64,000 nt of DNA from JANNNF01 sp963772935 (GTDB lineage Bacteria; Pseudomonadota; Alphaproteobacteria; Rhodobacterales; Rhodobacteraceae): contig CAVYZK010000004.1 in assembly GCA_963772935.1 (NCBI GenBank), positions 434,001 through 498,000 on the forward strand, in the 5' to 3' direction. Both the position numbers and the translations under genes were made by a program. A model generated the notes under the pieces. It was not told the DNA's origin. It made no database searches and was given only the letters and a program-made list of their open reading frames with translations. Below are positions 48,501 to 56,567 of this stretch, one piece after another. Each line of letters opens with the position of its first letter. The first letter of the stretch is position 1.

Positions 48501-51500
48501 GTGATCACCACCGCCATGGGCGGCAACGCGGGCACGGTGGAGGAAGGCGGCGAGCGTGTCGGAGGCACCGTTGCAGGCACGGCCACTGCCAGCGGCACCC
48601 TGACGGCAACCGACGTCGATGCGGGCGAAACCGCAACGCTGGTCTGGTCCACCCCCAACACCTCGGCCTATGGCACCTTTGTGCTGGCGGCCTCGGGGGC
48701 CTGGACCTTTACGCTTGATCCAGCCCTTGCCAACAGCCTGACCGAGGCTGCGGTGATCACGGAAACCTTCACTGCCACCGTGACCGACGCCCATGGTGCC
48801 ACGGCCACACAAGTGATCACGCTGACCATCAACGGCACCAACGACGCGCCGGTGATCACCTCCAACGCGGCGGCTGCCTTGGGGACCGTGACGGAAAGCT
48901 CAACCGGCGGCGCGCCCACCACCCCGGCCACCACGGTGACCGGCACCCTGACCGCGACCGACGTGGATACCGGCGACACCCCGGAATGGACGGGCAGTGG
49001 CAATGGCATCTACGGCACGCTGGCGATCACCACAGCGGGCGTTTGGACCTACACGCTGGACGACGCCCGTGCCGCCACGCAGGCCCTGGCGACGGGCAGC
49101 AATGGCACCGACAGCTTCACCGTCACCGTGACGGATGATGCGGGCGTCACCCGGACCCAGACGATCACCATCTCGGTGACCGGTGCGGACGAAGTGTTCA
49201 CCGTGATCGGCAGCGCCGATGGCACCATCACGGGCACATCAAACGATGACAGCATCACCGGCAACACCGGCGATGACACCCTGTCAGGCGGATCGGGCAA
49301 TGATGAGATCTACGGCGGGGCAGGGGATGACCTGATCTCGGGTGGCTCGCATGACGACCTGCTGGTCGGCGGGGCGGGCAGTGACACCATCTCGGGCGGG
49401 TCGGATATCGACACTGTGGTGATGTCGGGGGCGTGGACGGATTACACCATCGCGTTGAATACCGGCACCTACACCCTTCTGAACCGCACCACGGGCCAGA
49501 CCGAATCCGGTGATATCGACAGCCTGACCGGGGTGGAATTCATCCGCTTCGGCGCAGGCAGCCCGGTGGCGATTGCCACCGTGCTGAATGATGCGCCGGT
49601 GGCTGTGGCCGATACGGGGCTGACAGTGGCCGAGGATGGCTCTGTCGTGATCGTGGCCGCCACTCTGGCCGCAAATGACACCGACGCCGACAGCAGCCTT
49701 GGCGATACGCTGACCGTGACCGCGGTTGGCAGCCCGCTGGGCGGCACGGTCAGCCTGGTCGGCGGCAACGTGACCTTCACGCCGAACGCCAACTTCAACG
49801 GCCCGGCCTCGTTCACCTACACCGTGACCGATGCGCATGGCCTGACCTCGGTCGGCACCGTCAGCCTGACGGTGACCGCTGTGAACGATGCGCCCACCGG
49901 CTCTGCGACGGCGGTGCTGGCGGCGGGGACCGAGGACACGGGCTACACCGTGTCGGCGGCAGACCTGCTGGCCGGGTTCTCGGATGTGGACTCGGTGCTG
50001 AGCGTGACGGGGCTGACCGCCTCGAACGGCACGGCTGTGCAGAACATGGACGGCAGCTGGACCATCACGCCGACGGCCAACTTCAACGGCCCGGTGACGC
50101 TCAGCTACACGGTCACGGATGGCGCGCTGACCGTGGCGGGGACGCAGTCCTACACGGTCAACGCTGTGAACGATGCGCCCACCGGCTCTGCGACGGCGGT
50201 GCTGGCGGCGGGGACCGAGGACACGGGCTACACCGTGTCGGCGGCAGACCTGCTGGCCGGGTTCTCGGATGTGGACTCGGTGCTGAGCGTGACGGGGCTG
50301 ACCGCCTCGAACGGCACGGCGGTGCAGAACATGGACGGCAGCTGGACCATCACGCCGACGGCCAACTTCAACGGCCCGGTGACGCTCAGCTACACGGTCA
50401 CGGATGGCACGCTGTCGGTGGCCGGGTCGCAGTCCTACACGGTCAACGCTGTGAACGATGCGCCCACCGGCTCTGCGACGGCGGTGCTGGCGGCGGGGAC
50501 CGAGGACACGGGCTACACCGTGTCGGCGGCAGACCTGCTGGCCGGGTTCTCGGATGTGGACTCGGTGCTGAGCGTGACGGGGCTGACCGCCTCGAACGGC
50601 ACGGCTGTGCAGAACATGGACGGCAGCTGGACCATCACGCCGACGGCCAACTTCAACGGCCCGGTGACGCTCAGCTACACGGTCACGGATGGCGCGCTGA
50701 CCGTGGCGGGGACGCAGTCCTACACGGTCAACGCTGTGAACGATGCGCCCACCGGCTCTGCGACGGCGGTGCTGGCGGCGGGGACCGAGGACACGGGCTA
50801 CACCGTGTCGGCGGCAGACCTGCTGGCCGGGTTCTCGGATGTGGACTCGGTGCTGAGCGTGACGGGGCTGACCGCCTCGAACGGCACGGCCGTGCAGAAC
50901 ATGGACGGCAGCTGGACCATCACGCCGACGGCCAACTTCAACGGCCCGGTGACGCTCAGCTACACGGTCACGGATGGCGCGCTGACCGTGGCGGGGACGC
51001 AGTCCTACACGGTCAACGCTGTGAACGATGCGCCCACCGGCTCTGCGACGGCGGTGCTGGCGGCGGGGACCGAGGACACGGGTTACACCGTGTCGGCGGC
51101 AGACCTGCTGGCCGGGTTCTCGGATGTGGACTCGGTGCTGAGCGTGACGGGGCTGACCGCCTCGAACGGCACGGCTGTGCAGAACATGGACGGCAGCTGG
51201 ACCATCACGCCGACGGCCAACTTCAACGGCCCGGTGACGCTCAGCTACACGGTCACGGATGGCACTCTGTCGGTTGCCGGGTCGCAGTCCTACACCGTCA
51301 ACGCTGTGAACGATGCGCCCACCGGCTCTGCGACGGCGGTGCTGGCGGCGGGGACCGAGGACACGGGCTACACCGTGTCGGCGGCAGACCTGCTGGCCGG
51401 GTTCTCGGATGTGGACTCGGTGCTGAGCGTGACGGGGCTGACCGCCTCGAACGGCACGGCGGTGCAGAACATGGACGGCAGCTGGACCATCACGCCGACG

Positions 51501-53525
51501 GCCAACTTCAACGGCCCGGTGACGCTCAGCTACACGGTCACGGATGGCGCGCTGACCGTGGCGGGGACGCAGTCCTACACGGTCAACGCTGTGAACGATG
51601 CGCCCACCGGCTCTGCGACGGCGGTGCTGGCGGCGGGGACCGAGGACACGGGCTACACCGTGTCGGCGGCAGACCTGCTGGCCGGGTTCTCGGATGTGGA
51701 CTCGGTGCTGAGCGTGACGGGGCTGACCGCCTCGAACGGCACGGCTGTGCAGAACATGGACGGCAGCTGGACCATCACGCCGACGGCCAACTTCAACGGC
51801 CCGGTGACGCTCAGCTACACGGTCACGGATGGCACTCTGTCGGTTGCCGGGTCGCAATCCTACACGGTCAACGCTGTGAACGATGCGCCCACCGGCTCTG
51901 CGACGGCGGTGCTGGCGGCGGGGACCGAGGACACGGGCTACACCGTGTCGGCGGCAGACCTGCTGGCCGGGTTCTCGGATGTGGACTCGGTGCTGAGCGT
52001 GACGGGGCTGACCGCCTCGAACGGCACGGCTGTGCAGAACATGGACGGCAGCTGGACCATCACGCCGACGGCCAACTTCAACGGCCCGGTGACGCTCAGC
52101 TACACGGTCACGGATGGCGCGCTGACCGTGGCGGGGACGCAATGCTACACGGTCAACGCTGTGAACGATGCGCCCACCGGCTCTGCGACGGCGGTGCTGG
52201 CGGCGGGGACCGAGGACACGGGCTACACCGTGTCGGCGGCAGACCTGCTGGCCGGGTTCTCGGATGTGGACTCGGTGCTGAGCGTGACGGGGCTGACCGC
52301 CTCGAACGGCACGGCTGTGCAGAACATGGACGGCAGCTGGACCATCACGCCGACGGCCAACTTCAACGGCCCGGTGACGCTCAGCTACACGGTCACGGAT
52401 GGCGCGCTGACCGTGGCGGGGACGCAGTCCTACACGGTCAACGCTGTGAACGATGCGCCCACCGGTATCGTGCTGGGGCGGTCTACCCTGGCCGAAGTGG
52501 TTGGGAACGGCCATCTGATCGGACGCTTCACGTCGGTTGACGCTGATGCGGGCGACACCTCGACCTTCACCTTGCTGGACAGTGCTGGCGGGCGGTTTGT
52601 GATCGTTGGCAACCAGTTGCAAGTTGCAGACCGGACGCTGATTGATTTCGAGGTGGCCTCCAGCCATCAGGTTACGGTCAGGGTCACCGACAGTTCGGGG
52701 CTGAGCGTCGATCAGACCTTTACCATCACCGTTACCGATGTGGTGGGCGAGCAGAGGTCGGGCACCAATGGCAATGATGTGATCATCGGAGCCACGGGCA
52801 ATGACACTCTGCGCGGTCTTGAAGGCAACGATGTGCTGATTGGCGGGGCCGACAATGACAGTCTGATTGGCGCAGGCGGCGATGATACGCTGAACGGCGG
52901 CACCGGAGGTGACGCGATGAATGGCGGGGCCGGCTTTGACCTTGTGTCGTATGAAGACTCGACGCGTGGGATCAGGGCCTCGCTGCAGGACGTCACGTTC
53001 AACCGCGGCGAAGCGGTCGGCGATACCTTCACGGCACTGGAAGGGATTGTCGGGTCTGATTTCGCGGATGTGCTGGTCGGAAACGGCGCGAACAACCTGC
53101 TGGTTGGCGGGGAAGGCGCGGACAGGCTGTTGGGGCTTGGCGGTGACGATACCCTGACCGGCGGTCTGGGAAGTGACACCATGATCGGGGCCACCGGGGC
53201 AGACGTGTTTGCCTATGCGACGGCTGCCGAAGGGGACGACCACATCAACGCCTTCGATGCCACCGACAGCTTCCAGTTTGCGGCGGGGGCGTTCGGGTTG
53301 TCCGGGCATTCGGGCGTGCTGGATGCGGCGAACTTCCGGTCGGGCACGACCAATGCGGCGGTGGATGGGGATGATCTGTTCATCTTCCGCACCACGGATG
53401 ACACGCTGTGGTTCGATGCCGATGGCAATGGCGCGGGGACAGCGGTGCTGATCGCGGATCTGTCGAACAACTACAATCTGACCAACAGCCAGATCGTGAT
53501 TGTGCCTGACGCCATCATCGGCTGA
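39540..53525 (+). CDS. Giant VCBS/cadherin-like RTX protein (putative type I-secreted adhesin), frame disturbed at two sites
   Basis: One gene of ~4,660 residues. From ATG 39540 (AAGGAG upstream) the frame runs to ~42834, where two extra bases (GC) shift it; the true reading continues in another frame (ATALSSSVWSTGS...TGQINWTFSAP) to ~42972, where one extra C restores the first frame (DAAFDFLAAGQTLTLTY) to 53525. About 30 Ig-like VCBS/cadherin-type repeats end in linkers such as TGTNDAPVI. An RTX block lies at ~3222-3290 (nt 49208-49410); nine identical repeats at 3447-4301; a second RTX block and C-terminal secretion region from ~4405. There is no signal peptide, as expected for type I secretion. 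No transporter genes are in the window. Confidence 0.88.
43551..44496 (+). repeat. Intragenic duplication, copy 1 (946 bp)
   Basis: This segment of the giant gene recurs at 47601-48546, exactly 4,050 bases downstream. I see only a handful of substitutions, all near the left end (for example GTGGTTGAG versus GTGACCGAG), with the rest apparently identical. It encodes an unusual helical-looking ~220-residue insert (YLDDGYVAGNNYYNVALNQ...LLNRPVFSGEQTSNAAL) plus one VCBS-type repeat. Confidence 0.9.
47601..48546 (+). repeat. Intragenic duplication, copy 2 (946 bp)
   Basis: Second copy of the segment at 43551-44496, in frame and in the same orientation. Divergence begins sharply after GTGGAGGAAG at the right end. 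Near identity over ~950 bp, against weakly similar neighbouring repeats, points to recent duplication or gene conversion. Confidence 0.9.
49881..52445 (+). repeat. Nine tandem 285-bp repeats in the giant gene
   Basis: Nine head-to-tail units of exactly 285 bp (95 codons) start at 49881, 50166, 50451, 50736, 51021, 51306, 51591, 51876 and 52161. Each encodes VNDAPTGSATAVLAAG through GPVTLSYTVTDG. Two subtypes alternate at the end of the unit: A (GALTVAGTQ) and B (GTLSVAGSQ), in the order A B A A B A B A A. Unit 8 has Cys in place of Ser after TQ. The DNA is almost invariant, so copy number is likely to vary between strains and to be hard to assemble. Confidence 0.95.
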
Positions 53526-53538
53526 GGTCTATGATGCA

Positions 53539-53580
53539 AAACGGGGGCGGCACATCAGTGCCGCCCCCGTTTCTATTTCA
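53539..53580. terminator. Intrinsic terminator between the giant gene and frmA
   Basis: A perfect 15-bp stem: AAACGGGGGCGGCAC (53539-53553) pairs with GTGCCGCCCCCGTTT (53558-53572), loop ATCA. With A-runs on one side and T-rich sequence on the other, it can terminate both convergent transcripts. Confidence 0.88.
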
Positions 53581-53595
53581 GCGCCGGATCTTGGG

Positions 53596-54726
53596 TCAGT
53601 AGATCACGACCGATCGGATGGACTCGCCCGAGTGCATCAGGTCGAACCCTTTATTGATGTCTTCCAGCTTCAGGGTGTGGGTGATCATCGGGTCAATCTC
53701 GATCTTGCCGTCCATGTACCAATCGACGATCTTCGGCACGTCCGTCCGCCCCCGCGCGCCACCAAAGGCGGTGCCTTTCCAGATGCGGCCCGTAACCAGT
53801 TGGAAGGGCCGGGTTTCGATCACAGCCCCTGCCGGGGCCACCCCGATCACCACCGACACGCCCCACCCCCGGTGGGTGCATTCCAGAGCATCGCGCATCA
53901 CCTTGACGTTGCCGGTGCAGTCGAAGGAATAATCCGCGCCGCCGATCTGGTCGAAGGGGGTTTTGGTCATGTCCACGATGTGCTGAACGACCGAGCCTTC
54001 GATCTCTTTGGGGTTGACGAAATGGGTCATGCCGAAGCGTTCGCCCCAGGCCTTGCGGTCGTTGTTGATATCGACCCCGATGATCATGTCGGCCCCGGCC
54101 AACCGCAGGCCTTGCAGCACGTTCAGCCCGATGCCGCCCAGACCAAAGACCACGGCCTTGGCGCCAATCTCAACCTTGGCGGTGTTGATCACGGCACCAA
54201 CGCCGGTTGTAACCCCACAGCCGATATAGCAAATCTTGTCAAACGGTGCGTCATCGCGGACCTTGGCAAGGGCGATTTCGGGCACCACAGTGTGGTTGGC
54301 AAAGGTCGAACAGCCCATGTAGTGGTGGATCGGCGTGCCATCCAGCATCGAAAACCGGCTGGTGCCATCTGGCATCAGGCCCTTGCCTTGGGTCGCGCGG
54401 ATCGAGGTGCAGAGGTTGGTTTTCTGGCTCAGGCAGCTTGGGCATTCGCGGCATTCGGGCGTATACAGCGGAATGACGTGATCGCCGGGCTTCAGGCTGG
54501 TGACCCCCGGACCGCAGGCCAGCACGACGCCTGCGCCTTCATGGCCCAGAATGGCCGGGAACAACCCTTCGGGGTCTGCGCCCGACAGGGTGAATTCGTC
54601 GGTGTGGCAAATGCCGGTGGCCTTGATTTCCACCAGAACCTCGCCCCATTTCGGGTCGGCGAGGTTTACCTCCATGATTTCAAGTGGTTTTCCGGCCGCA
54701 ATGGCCACAGCAGCGCGGGTACGCAT
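53596..54726 (-). CDS. frmA: S-(hydroxymethyl)glutathione dehydrogenase / class III alcohol dehydrogenase
   Basis: Oxidises S-hydroxymethylglutathione in glutathione-dependent formaldehyde detoxification and also reduces S-nitrosoglutathione. 376 residues. Catalytic zinc ligands are Cys40 (ATGICHTDEF), His62 (GHEGAG) and the Cys in YIGCGVTTG; structural zinc cysteines are 92, 95, 98 and 106. The Rossmann motif is VFGLGGIGLNVLQG. ATG 54726 follows GGAAGGA. In methylotrophs and many Rhodobacteraceae it is called adhI/flhA; no S-formylglutathione hydrolase gene is adjacent here. Confidence 0.95.
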   Translation of the reverse strand: MRTRAAVAIAAGKPLEIMEVNLADPKWGEVLVEIKATGICHTDEFTLSGADPEGLFPAILGHEGAGVVLACGPGVTSLKPGDHVIPLYTPECRECPSCLSQKTNLCTSIRATQGKGLMPDGTSRFSMLDGTPIHHYMGCSTFANHTVVPEIALAKVRDDAPFDKICYIGCGVTTGVGAVINTAKVEIGAKAVVFGLGGIGLNVLQGLRLAGADMIIGVDINNDRKAWGERFGMTHFVNPKEIEGSVVQHIVDMTKTPFDQIGGADYSFDCTGNVKVMRDALECTHRGWGVSVVIGVAPAGAVIETRPFQLVTGRIWKGTAFGGARGRTDVPKIVDWYMDGKIEIDPMITHTLKLEDINKGFDLMHSGESIRSVVIY

Positions 54727-54803
54727 GGGCAATCCTTCCCCCTAGGTTTCGGACCAAACCTGTGCGAAACATCAGGGAAATGCAACGCGGGAAACGACGT
54801 GCG

Positions 54804-55172
54804 ATGATGCGAGTGTCTGTGGTCAGGGTGGGATTGATGTTCTGCGGGTTGGCGATTGCGGGCTGCGCCCCGGTTCCAGAGCCGGTGGTCAACCCGCCGC
54901 GATTTCTGGGCCCGCCGCTTCCAGCACCGGGGATCGGGCCGGGCGGGGTTGATCTGACCCCGGGGTTCAATGACACCGAACCTGACACCTGCAAGGCGGC
55001 CGGGTTGCAAGGCATGATCGGCCAGCCGTCGGGCAATCTGCGGACGGTGCCGCTGGCGGGGGCGGTGCGGATCATTCCGCCGGGGGCCTTGGTCACGCAA
55101 GAATATGATGCGCACCGGATTGATGTGGATGTGGACAGCGCGGGCACCATCCTGCGGATAGCGTGCGGATAG
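54804..55172 (+). CDS. I78-family peptidase-inhibitor-like lipoprotein, paralogue 1
   Basis: 122 residues with a lipoprotein signal (LMFCGLAIAGC), a Pro-rich spacer and a C-terminal inhibitor-I78-like domain: DTCKAAGLQGMIGQPSGNL, VRIIPPGALVTQEYDAHRIDVDVD and the final ILRIACG. I78 proteins resemble potato inhibitor I and are predicted serine-protease inhibitors in the periplasm or outer membrane. First of three tandem relatives with small gaps, so probably one operon. Confidence 0.75.
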   Translation: MMRVSVVRVGLMFCGLAIAGCAPVPEPVVNPPRFLGPPLPAPGIGPGGVDLTPGFNDTEPDTCKAAGLQGMIGQPSGNLRTVPLAGAVRIIPPGALVTQEYDAHRIDVDVDSAGTILRIACG

Positions 55173-55177
55173 GCGGC

Positions 55178-55483
55178 ATGACGAAGCGCCAATGGAAACA
55201 AAGGGTTGCGGGCGTGGGTCTGGGTGCCCTGCTTGCGGGCTGTGTGTCGCCTTTGGCAGCACCGGTTGTGCCGGGCCAGCCTGCTGCACTTCTGGCGCGG
55301 TGCGGGGCGGATCGGTTGATCGGGTTGATCGGGCAGGGTATAACGGCCCTGCCAGCCCAGCCTGCCGACCGGTCGGTGCGGGTGTTGCGGCCCGGTGATC
55401 CGGTGACAGAAGACTACAGTGACCGCCGCCTGAATGTGATCCTTGATGGCCGTGACCGGATCACGGCGATAAGCTGCGGATAA
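55178..55483 (+). CDS. I78-family-like lipoprotein, paralogue 2
   Basis: 101 residues from ATG 55178, five bases after the previous stop. It has a lipobox (LGALLAGC), then RCGADRLIGLIGQ, VRVLRPGDPVTEDYSDRRLNVILD and a final ITAISCG, matching its neighbours in order. It keeps the paired cysteines but differs in the Gln-Gly-X-X-Gly-Gln centre. Confidence 0.72.
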   Translation: MTKRQWKQRVAGVGLGALLAGCVSPLAAPVVPGQPAALLARCGADRLIGLIGQGITALPAQPADRSVRVLRPGDPVTEDYSDRRLNVILDGRDRITAISCG

Positions 55484-55501
55484 TCCGCGAAAGGAATGTC
55501 G

Positions 55502-55810
55502 ATGCGTGTTGCCCCGATTTGTCTGGCTCCGTTTTTGGCCCCACTGATGCTTGCCGCATGTATTGTGGTGCCGCTGCCATCGCCCGGGCCCACGCCTGTG
55601 CCGCCGACTCCGGTTGGTGACGACGCTTGCGGGGCTTCGGGGCTGCAAGGGCTGGTGGGCCAACCGGCCAGCGTTTTGCAGACCATGCGCTTTGGTGTGA
55701 CGGTGCGGGTGATCGAGGCCAATATGGCCGTCACCATGGATTATTCGGCCAACCGACTGAATATATGGCTTAATCCCGCGCGCATCATTCAGCGCGTGAC
55801 CTGCGGGTAA
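55502..55810 (+). CDS. I78-family-like lipoprotein, paralogue 3
   Basis: 102 residues from ATG 55502, preferred to ATG 55496 because AAGGA sits at a workable distance only from the former. Lipobox LAPLMLAAC, then a Pro-rich linker, then DACGASGLQGLVGQPASVL, VRVIEANMAVTMDYSANRLNIWLN and final VTCG. Same domain plan as the two upstream genes. Confidence 0.72.
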   Translation: MRVAPICLAPFLAPLMLAACIVVPLPSPGPTPVPPTPVGDDACGASGLQGLVGQPASVLQTMRFGVTVRVIEANMAVTMDYSANRLNIWLNPARIIQRVTCG

Positions 55811-55843
55811 GGGGGCCCCCGCCCGATTGGCGGGGGCGCTTGA

Positions 55844-56290
55844 CTACATCCGGTAGGTGGTGTGGCAATCCTTGCAGGCCCCGCCCACGCCCCCCATGCC
55901 GGCCTTGACGCCGTCAAGGTTGGAGGCATCAAGAGCTGTTGCCGCAGCGGCCAGAGCGTCGGCCTTTTTCATGAAATCATCCCAGCTGGTCCAGATTTCG
56001 GGCTTTGCCTCAGACGCTGCATCGGCAGCACCGGGGGCTTTGAACGCTGTGGGAATGGCGGTGGCAGCGCCCAGCAAGGCCGATTTCGCGGCTTCGGCGG
56101 CTGCGGCGTCAAACGCGGTTTTGCCGCCCGCCATGTCGCCCAGAATCTTGGTGTTCATGCCGACCGTCTGCATCAGGGCCGCGCGGGCCTTGGCGTCGGG
56201 ATCGGTCCGTTCGCCCTTGGCATAGGCGACGCCTGCGACAAGGATAAAGCCGACGGTCAGAGATTTTATGAGGGTTTGGGTCCGGGTCAA
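55844..56290 (-). CDS. Cytochrome c' family protein
   Basis: A periplasmic class II c-type cytochrome of 148 residues with the heme site CKDCH near the C-terminus (GGACKDCHTTYR), a cleavable signal (TLIKSLTVGFILVAGVAYA) and the four-helix-bundle features MQTVGMNTKILGDMAGGK and IWTSWDDFMKKADAL. The likely start is TTG 56290, 8 bases after GAGGAG; no ATG is suitably placed. Cytochromes c' bind NO and relate to nitrosative stress; the more general cytochrome c-556 group is an alternative. Confidence 0.83.
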   Translation of the reverse strand: MTRTQTLIKSLTVGFILVAGVAYAKGERTDPDAKARAALMQTVGMNTKILGDMAGGKTAFDAAAAEAAKSALLGAATAIPTAFKAPGAADAASEAKPEIWTSWDDFMKKADALAAAATALDASNLDGVKAGMGGVGGACKDCHTTYRM

Positions 56291-56489
56291 TTTCTGGCTC
56301 CTCGCTGGAAATGTGGCAGCAGCATAGGACCACCCGGCGCAAAACCCGCAGGGATTTTGGGCGGTTTGGGGGCGTTTCACGCATTTGTTATCGGGGCAGG
56401 GTGTGGGATTGGTGCTGTAAAGACGCTGTAGAGAAGGCGTAAAGGATCCGTAGAGGATCTGTAGATACAAGCAACACATGGCGTTCAGG

Positions 56490-56530
56490 CCCCCCCACCC
56501 CAGCCCTCCCCCACAAGGGGGGAGGGAGGC
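56490..56530. repeat. Polypyrimidine/purine hairpin, probable dispersed repeat
   Basis: C-rich CCCCCCACCCCAGCCCTCCC followed by CCACAAGGGGGGAGGGAGG can fold into a long C/G hairpin around ACAA. Very similar words recur in intergenic regions of many alphaproteobacteria, from memory. It lies between the cytochrome c' and pheT genes; just left of it (56440-56462) a short direct repeat of AGGATC(C/T)GTAG is seen. Confidence 0.5.
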
Positions 56531-56567
56531 GCATGTTTTGCGGGTGTCTGGCCTGCTTGGTCGGGCG

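Noticed and set aside
46926..48812. Long - strand frames opposite the duplicated segment (also 42963-44750)
   Set aside because: They are mirror images of each other because the sense strand is duplicated; they arise from high-GC codon bias and encode no recognisable domain.
49881..52445. CRISPR array
   Set aside because: The units are 285 bp, contiguous, coding and without unique spacers.
49284..53309. A 1,341-residue open frame on the - strand opposite the giant gene
   Set aside because: It is the antisense of the nine tandem repeats; its periodic His/Arg-rich text follows the + strand repeat and has no ribosome site or family motif.
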